DNA of 64,000 nt from Chloroflexota bacterium (GCA_005882115.1 VBEG01000023.1:1-64000); one strand, 5' to 3'; shown: positions 24,805 through 34,153, counted from the stretch's first letter. Numbers and translations: made by a program. Notes: generated by a model not told the origin, from the sequence alone.

Positions 24805-24963
24805 CGCCCCTCTCCTTGCCCTCCCCACTCCGTGGGGAGGGGCCTGGTGCTGGTACTACGCCCCTGCCTTGCCCTCCCCATTCGTGGGGAGGGGCCTGGA
24901 GCCGGCACTACGCCCCTCCCTTGCCCTCCCCACTTCGTGGGGAGGGACCTGGAGCCGGCACTA
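24805..24963. repeat. Three tandem ~53-base units, each with a CCTCCCC/GGGGAGG hairpin
   Basis: Units at 24805-24858, 24859-24910 and 24911-24963 each begin CGCCCCT and contain CCCTCCCCA(n)TGGGGAGGG, then CCTGG(A/T)GC(C/T)GG(C/T)ACTA. The three loops differ (ACTCCGT, ATTCGT, ACTTCGT) while the arms are conserved. The array ends 13 bases before the methyltransferase ATG, so it would lie in that gene's leader or promoter. Confidence 0.85.
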
Positions 24964-24976
24964 CGCTGGAGACGCT

Positions 24977-25765
24977 ATGGACGAGATCGACTGGGCGGCT
25001 CGGTGGAAGGAGATCGTCGAGGACCGCGCGTCGCTGGCGTCGGGGCACGCCGACAGCGGCTACTGGGATCGTCGCGCGAACAGCTTCGCGCGCTCGACCC
25101 ACAACCGGGCGCGCGATTTGCTCCAGGTGCTCGAGCCGTTTCTGTCGCCGGATAAGACGTTGATTGACGTCGGCGCTGGTACCGGCCGCCACGCGACACC
25201 CCTGGCGTCGCGTCTCGAGTGGGTAACCGCGGTCGAACCTTCCGAAGGGATGCGGTCGCACATCCCGCCTCTCGACAACATGACCATCGTCGCGAGCACC
25301 TGGGAGGAGGCCGAGGTAGCGCCGGCGGACCTCGTGATCTGCAGCCACGTCATTTACGGTGTGGCGGAGCCGGTCCCTTTTCTCGAAAAGATGCAGCGCT
25401 CGGCGCGCGAGCGCGTCTTCGTGATGATGCGCGAGACCGACCTGCCGCACCCCGCGGCAGAGCTTCGGCGCAGGCTGCTCGGGGCGGATGGTCCGCGACT
25501 GCCGAGGTTCAGCGAGCTGTTCATGCTGCTCTTGCAGATGGGCGCGGCACCAGACGTGGCGTTCCTTCGCTACCCCATCGTCACGCGATACGCCGATATG
25601 GACGAAGCGCTCAGCGACTGCCGCGCGCTGTTTGGCGAAGGTTGGGACGAGACCGCGGCACGCGCGGAGCTGGAGGAACTGTTGACACGCGAGGGCGATG
25701 AGCTTGTCTTCGACGGCGGCATCGCGCTTTCTGGAGTCGCGCATTGGCAGCCACCGAAGAGTTGA
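24977..25765 (+). CDS. SAM-dependent class I methyltransferase
   Basis: 262 aa. The N-terminal helices lead to motif I LIDVGAGTGRHATPLA, motif II VTAVEPSEGM (acidic residue binding the SAM ribose) and VICSHVIYGV. The C-terminal part is variable and gives no substrate clue. ATG 24977 has GGAG five bases upstream; longer frames run through the tandem repeats and are rejected. Nothing nearby fixes the acceptor. Confidence 0.88.
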   Translation: MDEIDWAARWKEIVEDRASLASGHADSGYWDRRANSFARSTHNRARDLLQVLEPFLSPDKTLIDVGAGTGRHATPLASRLEWVTAVEPSEGMRSHIPPLDNMTIVASTWEEAEVAPADLVICSHVIYGVAEPVPFLEKMQRSARERVFVMMRETDLPHPAAELRRRLLGADGPRLPRFSELFMLLLQMGAAPDVAFLRYPIVTRYADMDEALSDCRALFGEGWDETAARAELEELLTREGDELVFDGGIALSGVAHWQPPKS

Positions 25766-25892
25766 GGTCTACGCCGCGGCCGGGCGGCGAGAGATCCGGC
25801 GATCCAGGTGGCTCAGATCGGGGCGAACCGACGAGCAGCGGAGCAAGCGCATTCGTATGCGTGCGCGAGCAGCGCAGGAGGTGAGCCCCGAG

Positions 25893-26774
25893 ATGGGCCG
25901 CCTGGGCGCCGCAGATCCGTCGTCAGGCCGCGGTGGAGACCTCCAGTTGCGGCCGGTGAGGCCTGCCGATCGCGAGCGCATCATCGAGATCACGAAGGAC
26001 GTCTGGGAGGGTCGGGACTACATCCCGCGCGTCTTCGACAGCTGGGTCGCGGACGCCGGCGCCTCATTCCAGGCCGCGGAGATCGAGGGTGTGGTCGTCG
26101 GCGTGCAGCGCCTGCGGCCGTACGCGCCGGGCCTCGTCTGGTACGAAGGCCTGCGGGTGGCGGCCGCGCAGCGACGGCATGGAATCGGCAAAGCGATGCT
26201 GGCGGCTTCGATCGGGGAGGCGCGAGAGCAGGGCTTTCGCCAGATGCGCCTGGCGACGCGCGACCTGCCGGCGGTGCGGCTGTTCGAGTCGGCGGGTTTT
26301 GGGCGAATGGTCGAGATGAAGTGGTGGCGCGGCCTCCGGGTCGAGGGCGGCGACCCCGCGCGGATCCCCGATCCGGCGGAGGCAAAGAAGCTGTGGCCCG
26401 GCATCGCGTCCAGCGCCGGGTTTGAGCTCTATGCCGGGGTCTGCCCCGACATGAACGGCGCGCGCGACCTCGACGCGGACGAGCTCGAGCGACTTGCCCG
26501 CAACGGTTTGGTCCGGCTTGGGCCAGGCGGCCGCGCGGTTGCGTTGCTGCGCGAGCCGTGGGGCCAGAACATCGCGGTGTCGCTGCTCGCGGGGCGAGGC
26601 GGCGCGCTGCGCGAGCTTCTGATGGCCTTACGTTTCGAGGCCGACGCGGATGGACTCAACCACGTCACGATCAACCTGCCGCCGGGGCATCCAGCGGAGG
26701 AAGACCTCAAGGCCACCGGATACGATTTCGCGGATGCCGAACACAGCGCCTACATCTACGCACTGACGCTTTAG
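25893..26774 (+). CDS. GNAT family N-acetyltransferase with C-terminal extension
   Basis: 293 aa. The GNAT core (about 10-150) has LQLRPVRPADRERI, VVVGVQRLRP, the acetyl-CoA loop RVAAAQRRHGIGKAML and RLATRDLPAVRLFESAGF. About 130 further residues form a second, degenerate GNAT-like half ending VTINLPPGHPAEEDLKATGY. I chose ATG 25893 because AGGAGGT lies 10 bases upstream; the frame extends further but without domain similarity. The acceptor is unknown. Confidence 0.85.
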   Translation: MGRLGAADPSSGRGGDLQLRPVRPADRERIIEITKDVWEGRDYIPRVFDSWVADAGASFQAAEIEGVVVGVQRLRPYAPGLVWYEGLRVAAAQRRHGIGKAMLAASIGEAREQGFRQMRLATRDLPAVRLFESAGFGRMVEMKWWRGLRVEGGDPARIPDPAEAKKLWPGIASSAGFELYAGVCPDMNGARDLDADELERLARNGLVRLGPGGRAVALLREPWGQNIAVSLLAGRGGALRELLMALRFEADADGLNHVTINLPPGHPAEEDLKATGYDFADAEHSAYIYALTL

Positions 26775-26804
26775 ACCTTGACGCGCCGCGCCCCACCCCT
26801 CACC

Positions 26805-26824
26805 CCTCCCCATGACTGGGGAGG
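26805..26824. repeat. CCTCCCC/GGGGAGG hairpin that supplies the next gene's ribosome site
   Basis: Seven-base arms CCTCCCC and GGGGAGG flank the loop ATGACT. The right arm is the only Shine-Dalgarno candidate for the oxidoreductase ATG at 26834, nine bases on. It belongs to the same arm family as the tandem array at 24805. Confidence 0.7.
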
Positions 26825-26833
26825 TCACTTGCC

Positions 26834-28057
26834 ATGACGAGGCGCTACGTCATCTTGGGGAACGGCATCGCCGGCCAGACCTGCGCTGAGGACCTGCGCA
26901 AGGCGGATGCCGACGCATCGATCGTGATGGTCGCGGCCGAGCGCCATCCGCTCTACAACCGTGTCGCGCTGCCGCGCTATCTCCGCGGCCAGGTGCGGCG
27001 CGAGAAGGTATTCATGCGTACAGCGGAGCAGTACGCGGCCCAAAATCTCGAGATTCATTTCGAGACATGGGCGACGGACATCGACCTGCGAGAGAAGGTC
27101 GTGCAGACCAACCGGGGCCACAAGCTGAAGTACGACGCGATCCTGATCGCCACCGGCGGCCGGCCGAAACCGCCTCCCTGGCCGGGTTCCACGGACGTCA
27201 CCGCCTGTTTGGGCTTCCAGACCCTCGACGACACGGACGCGATCATCGAGAAAGCCGACGCGTCGCAACGAGTGCTTGTGATGGGAGGCAGCTTCATCGG
27301 ATACGAGCTCGCCGAGGGCGTGAGCTTTCGTCACAAGGCCGGCGTGACCTGGATCATGCGTGGGCCCTGGTTCTTGCGCTACGTGCTCGATGAGGAGGGC
27401 GGACAGCTGTGCCGCCAGATGGGCGAGGAGCAGGGGGTGCAATTCATCACCTCGGATGAGGTGCAGAAGTTCAGCCGCAACAACGGCCGCTACCTGGCCG
27501 AGACCGTGAACGGCGAGAAGGTCGAGTTCGACCTGCTGACCTATGGCGTCGGGCTCGACTACTACACCGAGCCGGTCCGCACTGGGGTGGAGCTGAAGAA
27601 CGGGATCGTCACCGACTCCAAGCTGCGGACCTCGGCTCCCGACGCGTATGCGGCTGGCGACATCGCCGTCTTCTACGACCTGATGGTCGAGCGGCATAAC
27701 CAGATGGGTACGTGGGACAACGCCGAGGCACATGGCAAGGTCGCGGCGCGCAACATGGCCGGCGCCGACGAGGATTTCTTCGATGTGCCGACCTATACGA
27801 CGACGATGTTCGGCTCGACGCTGGCGGTGATGGGCGTGACGCCGGACGTACAGCCTGGGCTCGAGTCAGTGCGCACGTTCAGCTTGGAGGAGAAGTTCTA
27901 TCGCAAGCTGTTCTTCAAGGACGACCGGCTTGTGGGAGCGATCATGATCGGGCCGCCGAAAGGAAGGAAGAAGTTGATCGAGATCATGCGGTCGCGACAG
28001 AGGATCGAGCGCCCGAAGCAAGAGTTGCTCGACCCAGCAAACCTCAAGGACTCCTAG
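26834..28057 (+). CDS. FAD/NAD(P)-dependent pyridine nucleotide-disulfide-type oxidoreductase
   Basis: 407 aa. The FAD motif is YVILGNGIAGQTCAEDL, the NAD(P) motif VLVMGGSFIGYELAEG, and the second FAD segment is DAYAAGDIAVF. The fold is that of rubredoxin/ferredoxin reductases or the flavin part of nitrite reductases (PLYNRVALPRYLRG). No redox-active CxxxxC is visible, so electrons probably pass to a separate protein. The stop overlaps the next gene by one base (TAGTG). Confidence 0.9.
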   Translation: MTRRYVILGNGIAGQTCAEDLRKADADASIVMVAAERHPLYNRVALPRYLRGQVRREKVFMRTAEQYAAQNLEIHFETWATDIDLREKVVQTNRGHKLKYDAILIATGGRPKPPPWPGSTDVTACLGFQTLDDTDAIIEKADASQRVLVMGGSFIGYELAEGVSFRHKAGVTWIMRGPWFLRYVLDEEGGQLCRQMGEEQGVQFITSDEVQKFSRNNGRYLAETVNGEKVEFDLLTYGVGLDYYTEPVRTGVELKNGIVTDSKLRTSAPDAYAAGDIAVFYDLMVERHNQMGTWDNAEAHGKVAARNMAGADEDFFDVPTYTTTMFGSTLAVMGVTPDVQPGLESVRTFSLEEKFYRKLFFKDDRLVGAIMIGPPKGRKKLIEIMRSRQRIERPKQELLDPANLKDS

Positions 28058-28587
28058 TGGCCGCCGAGTACGTCTTCGTGACCCATTGGCGTCTGCAAGC
28101 GACTGCGGAGGAAGTCTTCGACGTGCTCGCCGACCCGTTCGGCCTCGCGCGTTGGTGGCCCTCGGTGTACCTGGAGGTGAAAGAGCTGCAAGCGCCCGAC
28201 CCTGGAACCGGGAAAGGTCGCGTCGTCGGGCTCTACACGAAGGGTTGGTTGCCATACACGCTGCGCTGGAACTTCACGGTCACGGAATCCACGCCGCCCA
28301 CCGGATTCAAGCTCGTCGCGCACGGCGACTTCGAGGGCACCGGCGTCTGGACGCTCCAGCAGGACGGCGACTACGTCGACGTGATGTACGACTGGCGGAT
28401 CTCGGCCGAGAAGGCGCTGCTTCGCTATGGCACCTTCATCTTCCGGCCGATCTTCGCGGCCAACCACCGCTGGGCGATGGCGCGTGGAGAGGAGAGTCTG
28501 AAGCTCGAGCTGCTGCGACGCCACGCCCGGACGACAGAGGAAAGGGATGCCATCCCGGCGCCGCCTCGACCGACGTTCGCGCGCTAG
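28057..28587 (+). CDS. SRPBCC (START-like) domain protein
   Basis: 176 aa from a GTG sharing one base with the flavoprotein stop. The pattern VFVTHWRLQATAEEVFDVLADPFGLARWWPSVY at the N-terminus and the hydrophobic ligand-pocket helix at the C-terminus are typical of polyketide-cyclase/START-like proteins that bind lipids or aromatic ligands. Coupling to the flavoprotein suggests a shared substrate, which the sequence does not name. Confidence 0.82.
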   Translation: MAAEYVFVTHWRLQATAEEVFDVLADPFGLARWWPSVYLEVKELQAPDPGTGKGRVVGLYTKGWLPYTLRWNFTVTESTPPTGFKLVAHGDFEGTGVWTLQQDGDYVDVMYDWRISAEKALLRYGTFIFRPIFAANHRWAMARGEESLKLELLRRHARTTEERDAIPAPPRPTFAR

Positions 28588-28616
28588 CGCAGCGTCGTAT
28601 CGTTAGCCACGAACTA

Positions 28617-29039
28617 ATGGCTTTCGCCTTCAGCGAAACTGCGCAGGCCGTGCGGATCGCGTTGGGATCGGTCCTCAGGTCGCGGCGGCTGGCCGCCGGG
28701 CGTACCTTGAGCGAGGTCGCGGTCGAAGCCGGCCTCTCCCCCGCGCACCTCTCCGAGGTCGAGCGCGGCCGCAAAGAGGTATCCACCGAGCGGTTGCTCG
28801 CCGTGGCTCACGCCCTCAACGTGCCGCCGGCGGAGCTCTACTCGGATCTGGCCCGGCTGCTGGGCGCCGACGCCGACGTCCGCGCATGGCCTGAGGACCC
28901 GCCCGCCAAGCTTCGCCTTGCCACCGCGTCGCTTCCGCTCGAAGCATTGCGTAGCGTGGCTGACTTCAGCGCATACCTTGCGATGGCGAATCCACCGCCC
29001 AGACCAAAAGGGCCAATCGGCTTCACCCCTAGGAGGTAG
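28617..29039 (+). CDS. ClgR-like XRE family transcriptional regulator
   Basis: 140 aa. A Cro/C1-type helix-turn-helix lies at about residues 17-75: VLRSRRLAAGRTLSEVAVEA, then LSPAHLSEVERGRKEVSTER. This pattern (a Glu-Val-Glu-Arg-Gly-x-Lys-Glu helix) is that of ClgR, the activator of clp protease genes in actinobacteria, and the next gene, 4 bases on, is clpP. The C-terminal part (76-140) is short and lacks the actinobacterial ClgR tail. The regulatory role is inferred from both. Confidence 0.85.
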   Translation: MAFAFSETAQAVRIALGSVLRSRRLAAGRTLSEVAVEAGLSPAHLSEVERGRKEVSTERLLAVAHALNVPPAELYSDLARLLGADADVRAWPEDPPAKLRLATASLPLEALRSVADFSAYLAMANPPPRPKGPIGFTPRR

Positions 29040-29043
29040 GGAG

Positions 29044-29694
29044 ATGCATCTGATTCCAACCGTGATCACCAACGACGGCAGCGGCGAGCGCGCCTACGAC
29101 ATCTACTCGCGACTGCTGCGGGACGGCGTCATCTTCGTCCGCGGCGTCATCGACGACGATATGGCCACCACCATCACCGCCCAGCTGCTTTTCCTCGAGA
29201 ACGAGTCACCGGAGCGCGACATCCAGCTCTACATCAACAGCCCGGGCGGCTCGCTGACCGCTGCGCTCTCGATCTACGACGCGATGCAGTACGTCGGCCC
29301 CAAGGTCGCCACACTTTGCACGGGCCTGGCGGCGAGCGGCGCGTCGATCCTGCTGGCCGGAGGTGACCACGGAATGCGCATGTCGCTGCCACACGCGCAG
29401 ATCCTCATCCACCAGCCTTTCAGCCAGGGAATTCAGGGTCAGGCATCGGACATTCAGATCCACGCCCAGGAGATACTCCGCCAGCGCGAACAGGTCGCGC
29501 GCATCTACGCGAAGCACTGCAAGCGTCCGCTCGAGGAGGTCGAGCGCGCGATGGAGCGCGACTTCTTTATGACCCCCGAACAAGCCAAGGACTGGGGCTT
29601 GGTCGACCTGATCGTGGAGAAGAATCCGAACGCGGCGCGCGCGCCCGAGGCGAACGGTTCCGCCAAGCCCGCGGCTGCTAAAGAGAAAGCCTGA
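29044..29694 (+). CDS. clpP: ATP-dependent Clp protease proteolytic subunit
   Basis: 216 aa. The catalytic triad is present: Ser98 in GLAASGASILLAG, His123 in ILIHQPFSQG and Asp173 in ERDFFMTPEQAKDWGLVD. ClpP forms the tetradecameric chamber that degrades proteins fed by ClpX, ClpC or ClpA. No ATPase gene is nearby. An AGGAGG plus GGGAG stretch precedes the ATG. The C-terminal ~20 residues are Ala/Lys-rich. It is the second gene of a clgR-like/clpP pair and its stop overlaps the epimerase. Confidence 0.95.
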   Translation: MHLIPTVITNDGSGERAYDIYSRLLRDGVIFVRGVIDDDMATTITAQLLFLENESPERDIQLYINSPGGSLTAALSIYDAMQYVGPKVATLCTGLAASGASILLAGGDHGMRMSLPHAQILIHQPFSQGIQGQASDIQIHAQEILRQREQVARIYAKHCKRPLEEVERAMERDFFMTPEQAKDWGLVDLIVEKNPNAARAPEANGSAKPAAAKEKA

Positions 29695-30656
29695 GGGTCA
29701 TCGTTCTGGGCGGCACCCGGTTCATCGGCCGCGCGGCCGTCGAGGAGCTGGCGGCGGCCGGCGACGAGGTGCTGGTCGTGCATCGCGGGGTGCTCGAGCC
29801 GCCGGACATGCCGGAGGTCCGGCACCTACATTGCGAAAGACACGAGCTGGCCGCGCACCGCGGTGAGCTCGACGCCTTTCGCCCGGACGCCGTCATCGAC
29901 TGCCGTGCCCTGACCCAGGCGGACGCCGAGCAGTCACTGAGCGCCCAGCCCAACGTGAAGCGGTGGATCGTGATCTCGAGCATCGACGTCTATCGCGCGT
30001 TCGGGGCCTTGAACTCCGACCGCGAAACTGATCCCGTGCCGATCGACGAAGAGTCGGCGGTGCGGCCGACCCGCTATCCCTATCGGGGTCAGATGCCCGA
30101 CATGGACGACTACGACAAGCTCGACGTTGAAGACGTCTACCTGCCCCATGGGGCGACCGTGCTGAGACTGCCGATGGTGTACGGCGAGCACGACTACCAG
30201 CGACGCGAAGAGTTCATCCTCCGCCGAGTCCGCGCAGGACGTACCCGCATTCCGTTCGGTAGCGGCTCATGGCTCGCGTGTCGCGTGTATGTTCGTGATG
30301 TCGGTCGCGCTGTACGTCTCGCCTTGCAGATGCCAGTCGCCGGCGAGGTGATGAACATCTGCGAAGACCGAACCTACTCGATGCGAATGTGGAGCCAGGC
30401 GATCCTCGATGCTGCCGGATCGCGCGCTGAGCTCGTGCGCGTCCCCGATGGGGTGCTGCCCGAAGACCTGAAACCGACCGGCACGATGAGCCAGCACATC
30501 GCCGCCAGCGCGAAGAAGGCGCGTTCGCTGCTGGACTGGACCACATCGGATCCGTTCGAGACCCTGCACACGACGGTAAGGTGGCACATGGAAAATCCAC
30601 CTGCGGATGCTTCCACCGACTTCGAGGCCGACGATCGGGCTCTAGGCTCCGTCTAA
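29691..30656 (+). CDS. NAD-dependent epimerase/dehydratase (extended SDR) with a probable CTG start
   Basis: 321 aa. The Rossmann motif is at the very N-terminus, RVIVLGGTRFIGRAAVEEL, followed by ISSIDVYRAFG and a YxxxK-like catalytic region (MDDYDKLDVEDVY). There is no ATG, GTG or TTG before the Rossmann motif: an in-frame TAA lies just upstream, and the only usable codon is CTG at 29691, overlapping the clpP stop (CTGA). It should act on a nucleotide sugar or similar substrate; the Tyr-Lys spacing is unusual, so activity is uncertain. Confidence 0.85.
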   Translation: MRVIVLGGTRFIGRAAVEELAAAGDEVLVVHRGVLEPPDMPEVRHLHCERHELAAHRGELDAFRPDAVIDCRALTQADAEQSLSAQPNVKRWIVISSIDVYRAFGALNSDRETDPVPIDEESAVRPTRYPYRGQMPDMDDYDKLDVEDVYLPHGATVLRLPMVYGEHDYQRREEFILRRVRAGRTRIPFGSGSWLACRVYVRDVGRAVRLALQMPVAGEVMNICEDRTYSMRMWSQAILDAAGSRAELVRVPDGVLPEDLKPTGTMSQHIAASAKKARSLLDWTTSDPFETLHTTVRWHMENPPADASTDFEADDRALGSV

Positions 30657-30671
30657 GCTTCCGTCTAAAGA

Positions 30672-33506
30672 GTGTCCCGCCGATACCGTCCATTTGATCC
30701 GTTCGACCGCGGCGGCGGTCCCTTCGAGCCGGGCCAGCAGTTCCGGATGCCCCAAGTGCCGCGGCGCTTCTGGGGCGGCGTTGCCCTCTTCGCGCTCGCC
30801 GTCTTCATCTTCATCGCCGCCAGCCCGATCGTGTCCTTCATCACCGAGCTCCAGTGGTACGACTCGCTCGGCTATCGCGACGTCTACACGACCCGCGTCG
30901 GCCTGCAAGCGGCGGTCACGATCGGGAGCTTCGTCCTCGCGTTCGTCTGGCTCGCCATCAACGTGGTCATCGCGCTGAGGGTTCGCACGGGCGGTGCGCT
31001 GCGCGCGGTCGGAATCCAGCGCTCCGCGCTGCGCACCACCGCGGGTTGGGTCAGCCTGGGCAGCGCCGCGGTGATCGCGCTGATCCTCTCCGGCGGCGCG
31101 TACACGCAGTGGCAGTCGCTGGCCCTGTTCCTCCATGCCCAACCAACAGGTACTGTCGACCCGGTCCTGGGGCAGGACATCTCCTTCTATCTGTTGACCC
31201 TCCCCTTCCTGCACGCCATCACCAACTGGTCGCTGGGACTGGACTTCCTCGCCATTCTTCTCATCGGCGCCCTCTATTCGTGGCGTGGCGACAGCTTCGA
31301 CTTCCGCCCGACACCTCGCGCGATCGCGCACGTCTCGGTGCTGATCGCAGCTTTCGCCGTCACCCTGGCGGCCGGTGCATGGTTCGGCCGCTATGACCTG
31401 CTCTACGCCCACAACAGCACCGTCGTCTGGGGCGCTGCGTACACCGACATCAACGCCCGCCTTCCGCTCTACACGTTCCAGGCCGGCGCCGGGATTGTGC
31501 TTGCCGGCGCCCTGGTCGCGAATGCCTGGCTGCGGCGGCTCTGGCTTCCCCTCGTGGCCGGGGGTGCGTGGGTCCTGCTCGCGATCGTCAGCCAGGTCTA
31601 TCCGGCGGTCATCCAGTCCGTCTCGGTCACACCCAACGCCCAGCAGTACGAGCTCCTCTACATCCAGCGCGAGATCGCGGGAACCCAGGCGGCGTATGGC
31701 CTCTCCGCCGTCAAGTCGAGCACCTTCAGCGGTGATCAGCCTCTGACCGCGCAGGACGTCCAGAACGACCAGGCCACCATCAACAACCTGCGGCTCTGGG
31801 ACTACACGCAGCTGAAAGAGACCTACGAGCAGCAACAGACGATCCGCACCTACTACACGTTCCACGACATCGACATCGACCGCTACACGATCGGCACGCA
31901 GTACCAGCAGCTCGAGATCAGCGCGCGGGAGATCGACACGTCGGCCCTCTCATCGGCCGCCAAGAACTGGACCAACCAGCACCTGCAGTACACGCATGGG
32001 TACGGCGCGGCGGCGAGCCCCGTGAACGCGGTGGTCGGCGAGGGCCTTCCTGCATCCGTCGTCGGCGACCTACCGCCGGCCGGGCCCCTGAAGATCTCGC
32101 GGCCCGCGATCTATTTCGGCGAGGTCCCCACCGACACGGACTACGACGTGGCGCCGTCGAGCGTCAAGGAGTTCGACTACCCGCAGGGCAGCCAGGACGT
32201 ATTCACCAACTACAGCGGAACGCATGGCGTGCCGCTGAACAGCGTCAACCGCGCGCTGTGGTCTTTGAAGCTCGGCGACTTCAGCCTGCTCGTGTCCCAA
32301 CAGGTGACAGACAAGAGCCTGATGCTCTATCGCCGCAACATCAAAGACCGCGCCTCCGAGCTCGCGCCGTTCCTGACGTTTGACGGCGACCCCTACCTGG
32401 TCGTCGTCGACGGCCGCCTCTACTGGATCCTCGACGCATACACGACCGCGTCGACCTATCCCTACTCGCAGACGATCGGCTACGGCGACAACGAGATCAA
32501 CTACATCCGCAACTCGGTCAAGGTCGTCATCGACGCATACGAAGGGACGACCGACTTTTACGTGGTTGACCAGAAGGACCCGCTCATCAAGGCTTACCAG
32601 GCCACGTTCCCCTCGCTCTTCAAACCGATCGACCTGATGCCTTCTGGGATTCGCGCCCACCTGCGCGTGCCCGAAGACCTTTTCCGGGCGCAGGTGCTGA
32701 TCTACTCGACCTACCACGTCAACGCCGACCCCAGCGGCGCGAAGGTGCTGTTCGCGAGAGAGGACGTATGGGCGGTCCCGACCACGCAGACCGGCCCCGG
32801 TGGGCAGCAGATCGCCCTCGATCCCTACTACGTGCTGTTCCGGCTTCCCGGGGAGCAAAACCCGGAATTCCTGCTGATCATGCCGTTCACACCTCTGGGC
32901 AAGAACAATCTCGTCTCCTGGCTCGCCGCCCGAAACGACGGATCACAGTACGGCCAGTACGTCTCCTACGTCCTGCCCAAAGACAAGACCATCTTCGGTC
33001 CGCAGCAGGTCGCGAGCCGGATCAACGCCAACACGACCATCTCCGCCGACTTCACACTTTTCGACCAGGCCGGTTCGAGCGTGCAGCAGGGCAACCTGCT
33101 GGTGGTGCCGATCGGCAACTCCTTCCTCTACTTCGAGCCGATCTACCTGCGCTCCAAGACGGCGTCGAGCCTGCCCGAGCTGAAACGGGTGATCCTGGCC
33201 GACCAGGCCAGCGTCGCCTACGCGACCACGTTGGACGGCGCCCTGCAGCAGCTCGTGGGCACCGGCACAGGTCCACCGGTCACCCAACCTCCGCCGAGCG
33301 TGACGCCCGCGGTGGTGGCGCAGATCACCGACCTCGTCACCCAGGCGAACGCGCACTACCAGGCGGCCTATGACGCGCTCAAGCGCGGCGATCTGACAAC
33401 CTTCTCGACCGAGATGGCCAAGGTGGGCCAGATCCTGCAGCAACTGCAGACCCTCACGGGCAAGGCGACCGCTTCGCCGAGCCCGTCACCTTCTCCCAGT
33501 CCCTAG
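30672..33506 (+). CDS. UPF0182 family large membrane protein
   Basis: 944 aa from a GTG. Seven hydrophobic helices lie in the first ~330 residues (for example about 35-58, 80-103, 130-150), followed by a large extracytoplasmic domain (about 330-880) with WDYTQLKETYEQQQTIRTYY and ARPAIYFGE-type signatures of the UPF0182/COG1615 family. The tail is a coiled segment and a Ser/Pro run (SPSPSPSPSP). The function of this widespread actinobacterial-type family is unknown. Its end overlaps the convergent pcm gene by 4 bases. Confidence 0.93.
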   Translation: MSRRYRPFDPFDRGGGPFEPGQQFRMPQVPRRFWGGVALFALAVFIFIAASPIVSFITELQWYDSLGYRDVYTTRVGLQAAVTIGSFVLAFVWLAINVVIALRVRTGGALRAVGIQRSALRTTAGWVSLGSAAVIALILSGGAYTQWQSLALFLHAQPTGTVDPVLGQDISFYLLTLPFLHAITNWSLGLDFLAILLIGALYSWRGDSFDFRPTPRAIAHVSVLIAAFAVTLAAGAWFGRYDLLYAHNSTVVWGAAYTDINARLPLYTFQAGAGIVLAGALVANAWLRRLWLPLVAGGAWVLLAIVSQVYPAVIQSVSVTPNAQQYELLYIQREIAGTQAAYGLSAVKSSTFSGDQPLTAQDVQNDQATINNLRLWDYTQLKETYEQQQTIRTYYTFHDIDIDRYTIGTQYQQLEISAREIDTSALSSAAKNWTNQHLQYTHGYGAAASPVNAVVGEGLPASVVGDLPPAGPLKISRPAIYFGEVPTDTDYDVAPSSVKEFDYPQGSQDVFTNYSGTHGVPLNSVNRALWSLKLGDFSLLVSQQVTDKSLMLYRRNIKDRASELAPFLTFDGDPYLVVVDGRLYWILDAYTTASTYPYSQTIGYGDNEINYIRNSVKVVIDAYEGTTDFYVVDQKDPLIKAYQATFPSLFKPIDLMPSGIRAHLRVPEDLFRAQVLIYSTYHVNADPSGAKVLFAREDVWAVPTTQTGPGGQQIALDPYYVLFRLPGEQNPEFLLIMPFTPLGKNNLVSWLAARNDGSQYGQYVSYVLPKDKTIFGPQQVASRINANTTISADFTLFDQAGSSVQQGNLLVVPIGNSFLYFEPIYLRSKTASSLPELKRVILADQASVAYATTLDGALQQLVGTGTGPPVTQPPPSVTPAVVAQITDLVTQANAHYQAAYDALKRGDLTTFSTEMAKVGQILQQLQTLTGKATASPSPSPSPSP

Positions 33507-34144
33507 TCGGGACGCAGAGGCACAAAGAGAACGGGAAAGAGCGAGCGGTAGGTCACGTCTTCGCCGTGGCGCGTGTACACCCGAAGATCCTGCGGCTCCT
33601 CCGCCGCCAGCGCGACCGGGATGACCATTCGACCGCCGTCGGCGAGCTCCCCCAGGAGCGCGGGCGGGACGCCCCTCGCCGCCGCGGCCACCAGGATCGC
33701 CTGGTACGGCGCCTCGGCCGGCCACCCTCGGCTTCCGTCGCCGACGGCGACCTCGACGTTATCGAACCCCATTCGCCGCAACGTCGATGACGCGTGCTCG
33801 GCGAGCGCCGGCTCGCGGTCGATGGTGATCACCTTGCGGCACAGCCGGCTGAGCACAGCCGCGGCGTAACCGGAACCGGTTCCGACCTCGAGCGCGACGT
33901 CGTCGGGCTGCGGCGACGCGGCCTGCGCCATCAATGCAACGACGAGCGGCTGCGAGATGGTCTGCCCGCATTCGATCGCGAGCGCGCGGTCTTCGTACGC
34001 GTGACGGCGCATGCGGGGCGCGAGGAACTCTTCGCGCGGCACCGACGCCATCGCCTCGAGCACCCGCTCGTCGGTCACGCCGTGCGGGCGCAGCTGCTCG
34101 GCCACCATCCGCTGCGCCGGTGTGCTCACCCAGAACCGTCCCAT
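33503..34144 (-). CDS. pcm: Protein-L-isoaspartate O-methyltransferase
   Basis: 213 aa. PIMT signatures: EAMASVPREEFLAP, DRALAIECGQTISQP, and the SAM motif ALEVGTGSGYAAAVLSRL. It methylates isoaspartyl residues to start repair of aged proteins. It is divergent from the phosphoribosyltransferase fusion gene and tail-to-tail with UPF0182. The asparaginase/isoaspartyl peptidase at 21970 acts on the same kind of damaged residue, though it is not linked. Confidence 0.94.
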   Translation of the reverse strand: MGRFWVSTPAQRMVAEQLRPHGVTDERVLEAMASVPREEFLAPRMRRHAYEDRALAIECGQTISQPLVVALMAQAASPQPDDVALEVGTGSGYAAAVLSRLCRKVITIDREPALAEHASSTLRRMGFDNVEVAVGDGSRGWPAEAPYQAILVAAAARGVPPALLGELADGGRMVIPVALAAEEPQDLRVYTRHGEDVTYRSLFPVLFVPLRPD

Positions 34145-34153
34145 ATCGGAGGT

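Noticed and set aside
24805-24963. CRISPR-like array
   Set aside because: The three units are nearly identical over their full length; only the short hairpin loops vary. There are no unique spacers of ~30 bases and no cas genes nearby.
25698-25892. Upstream extension of the GNAT acetyltransferase frame
   Set aside because: This part has no acetyltransferase similarity and the AGGAGGT site sits next to ATG 25893.
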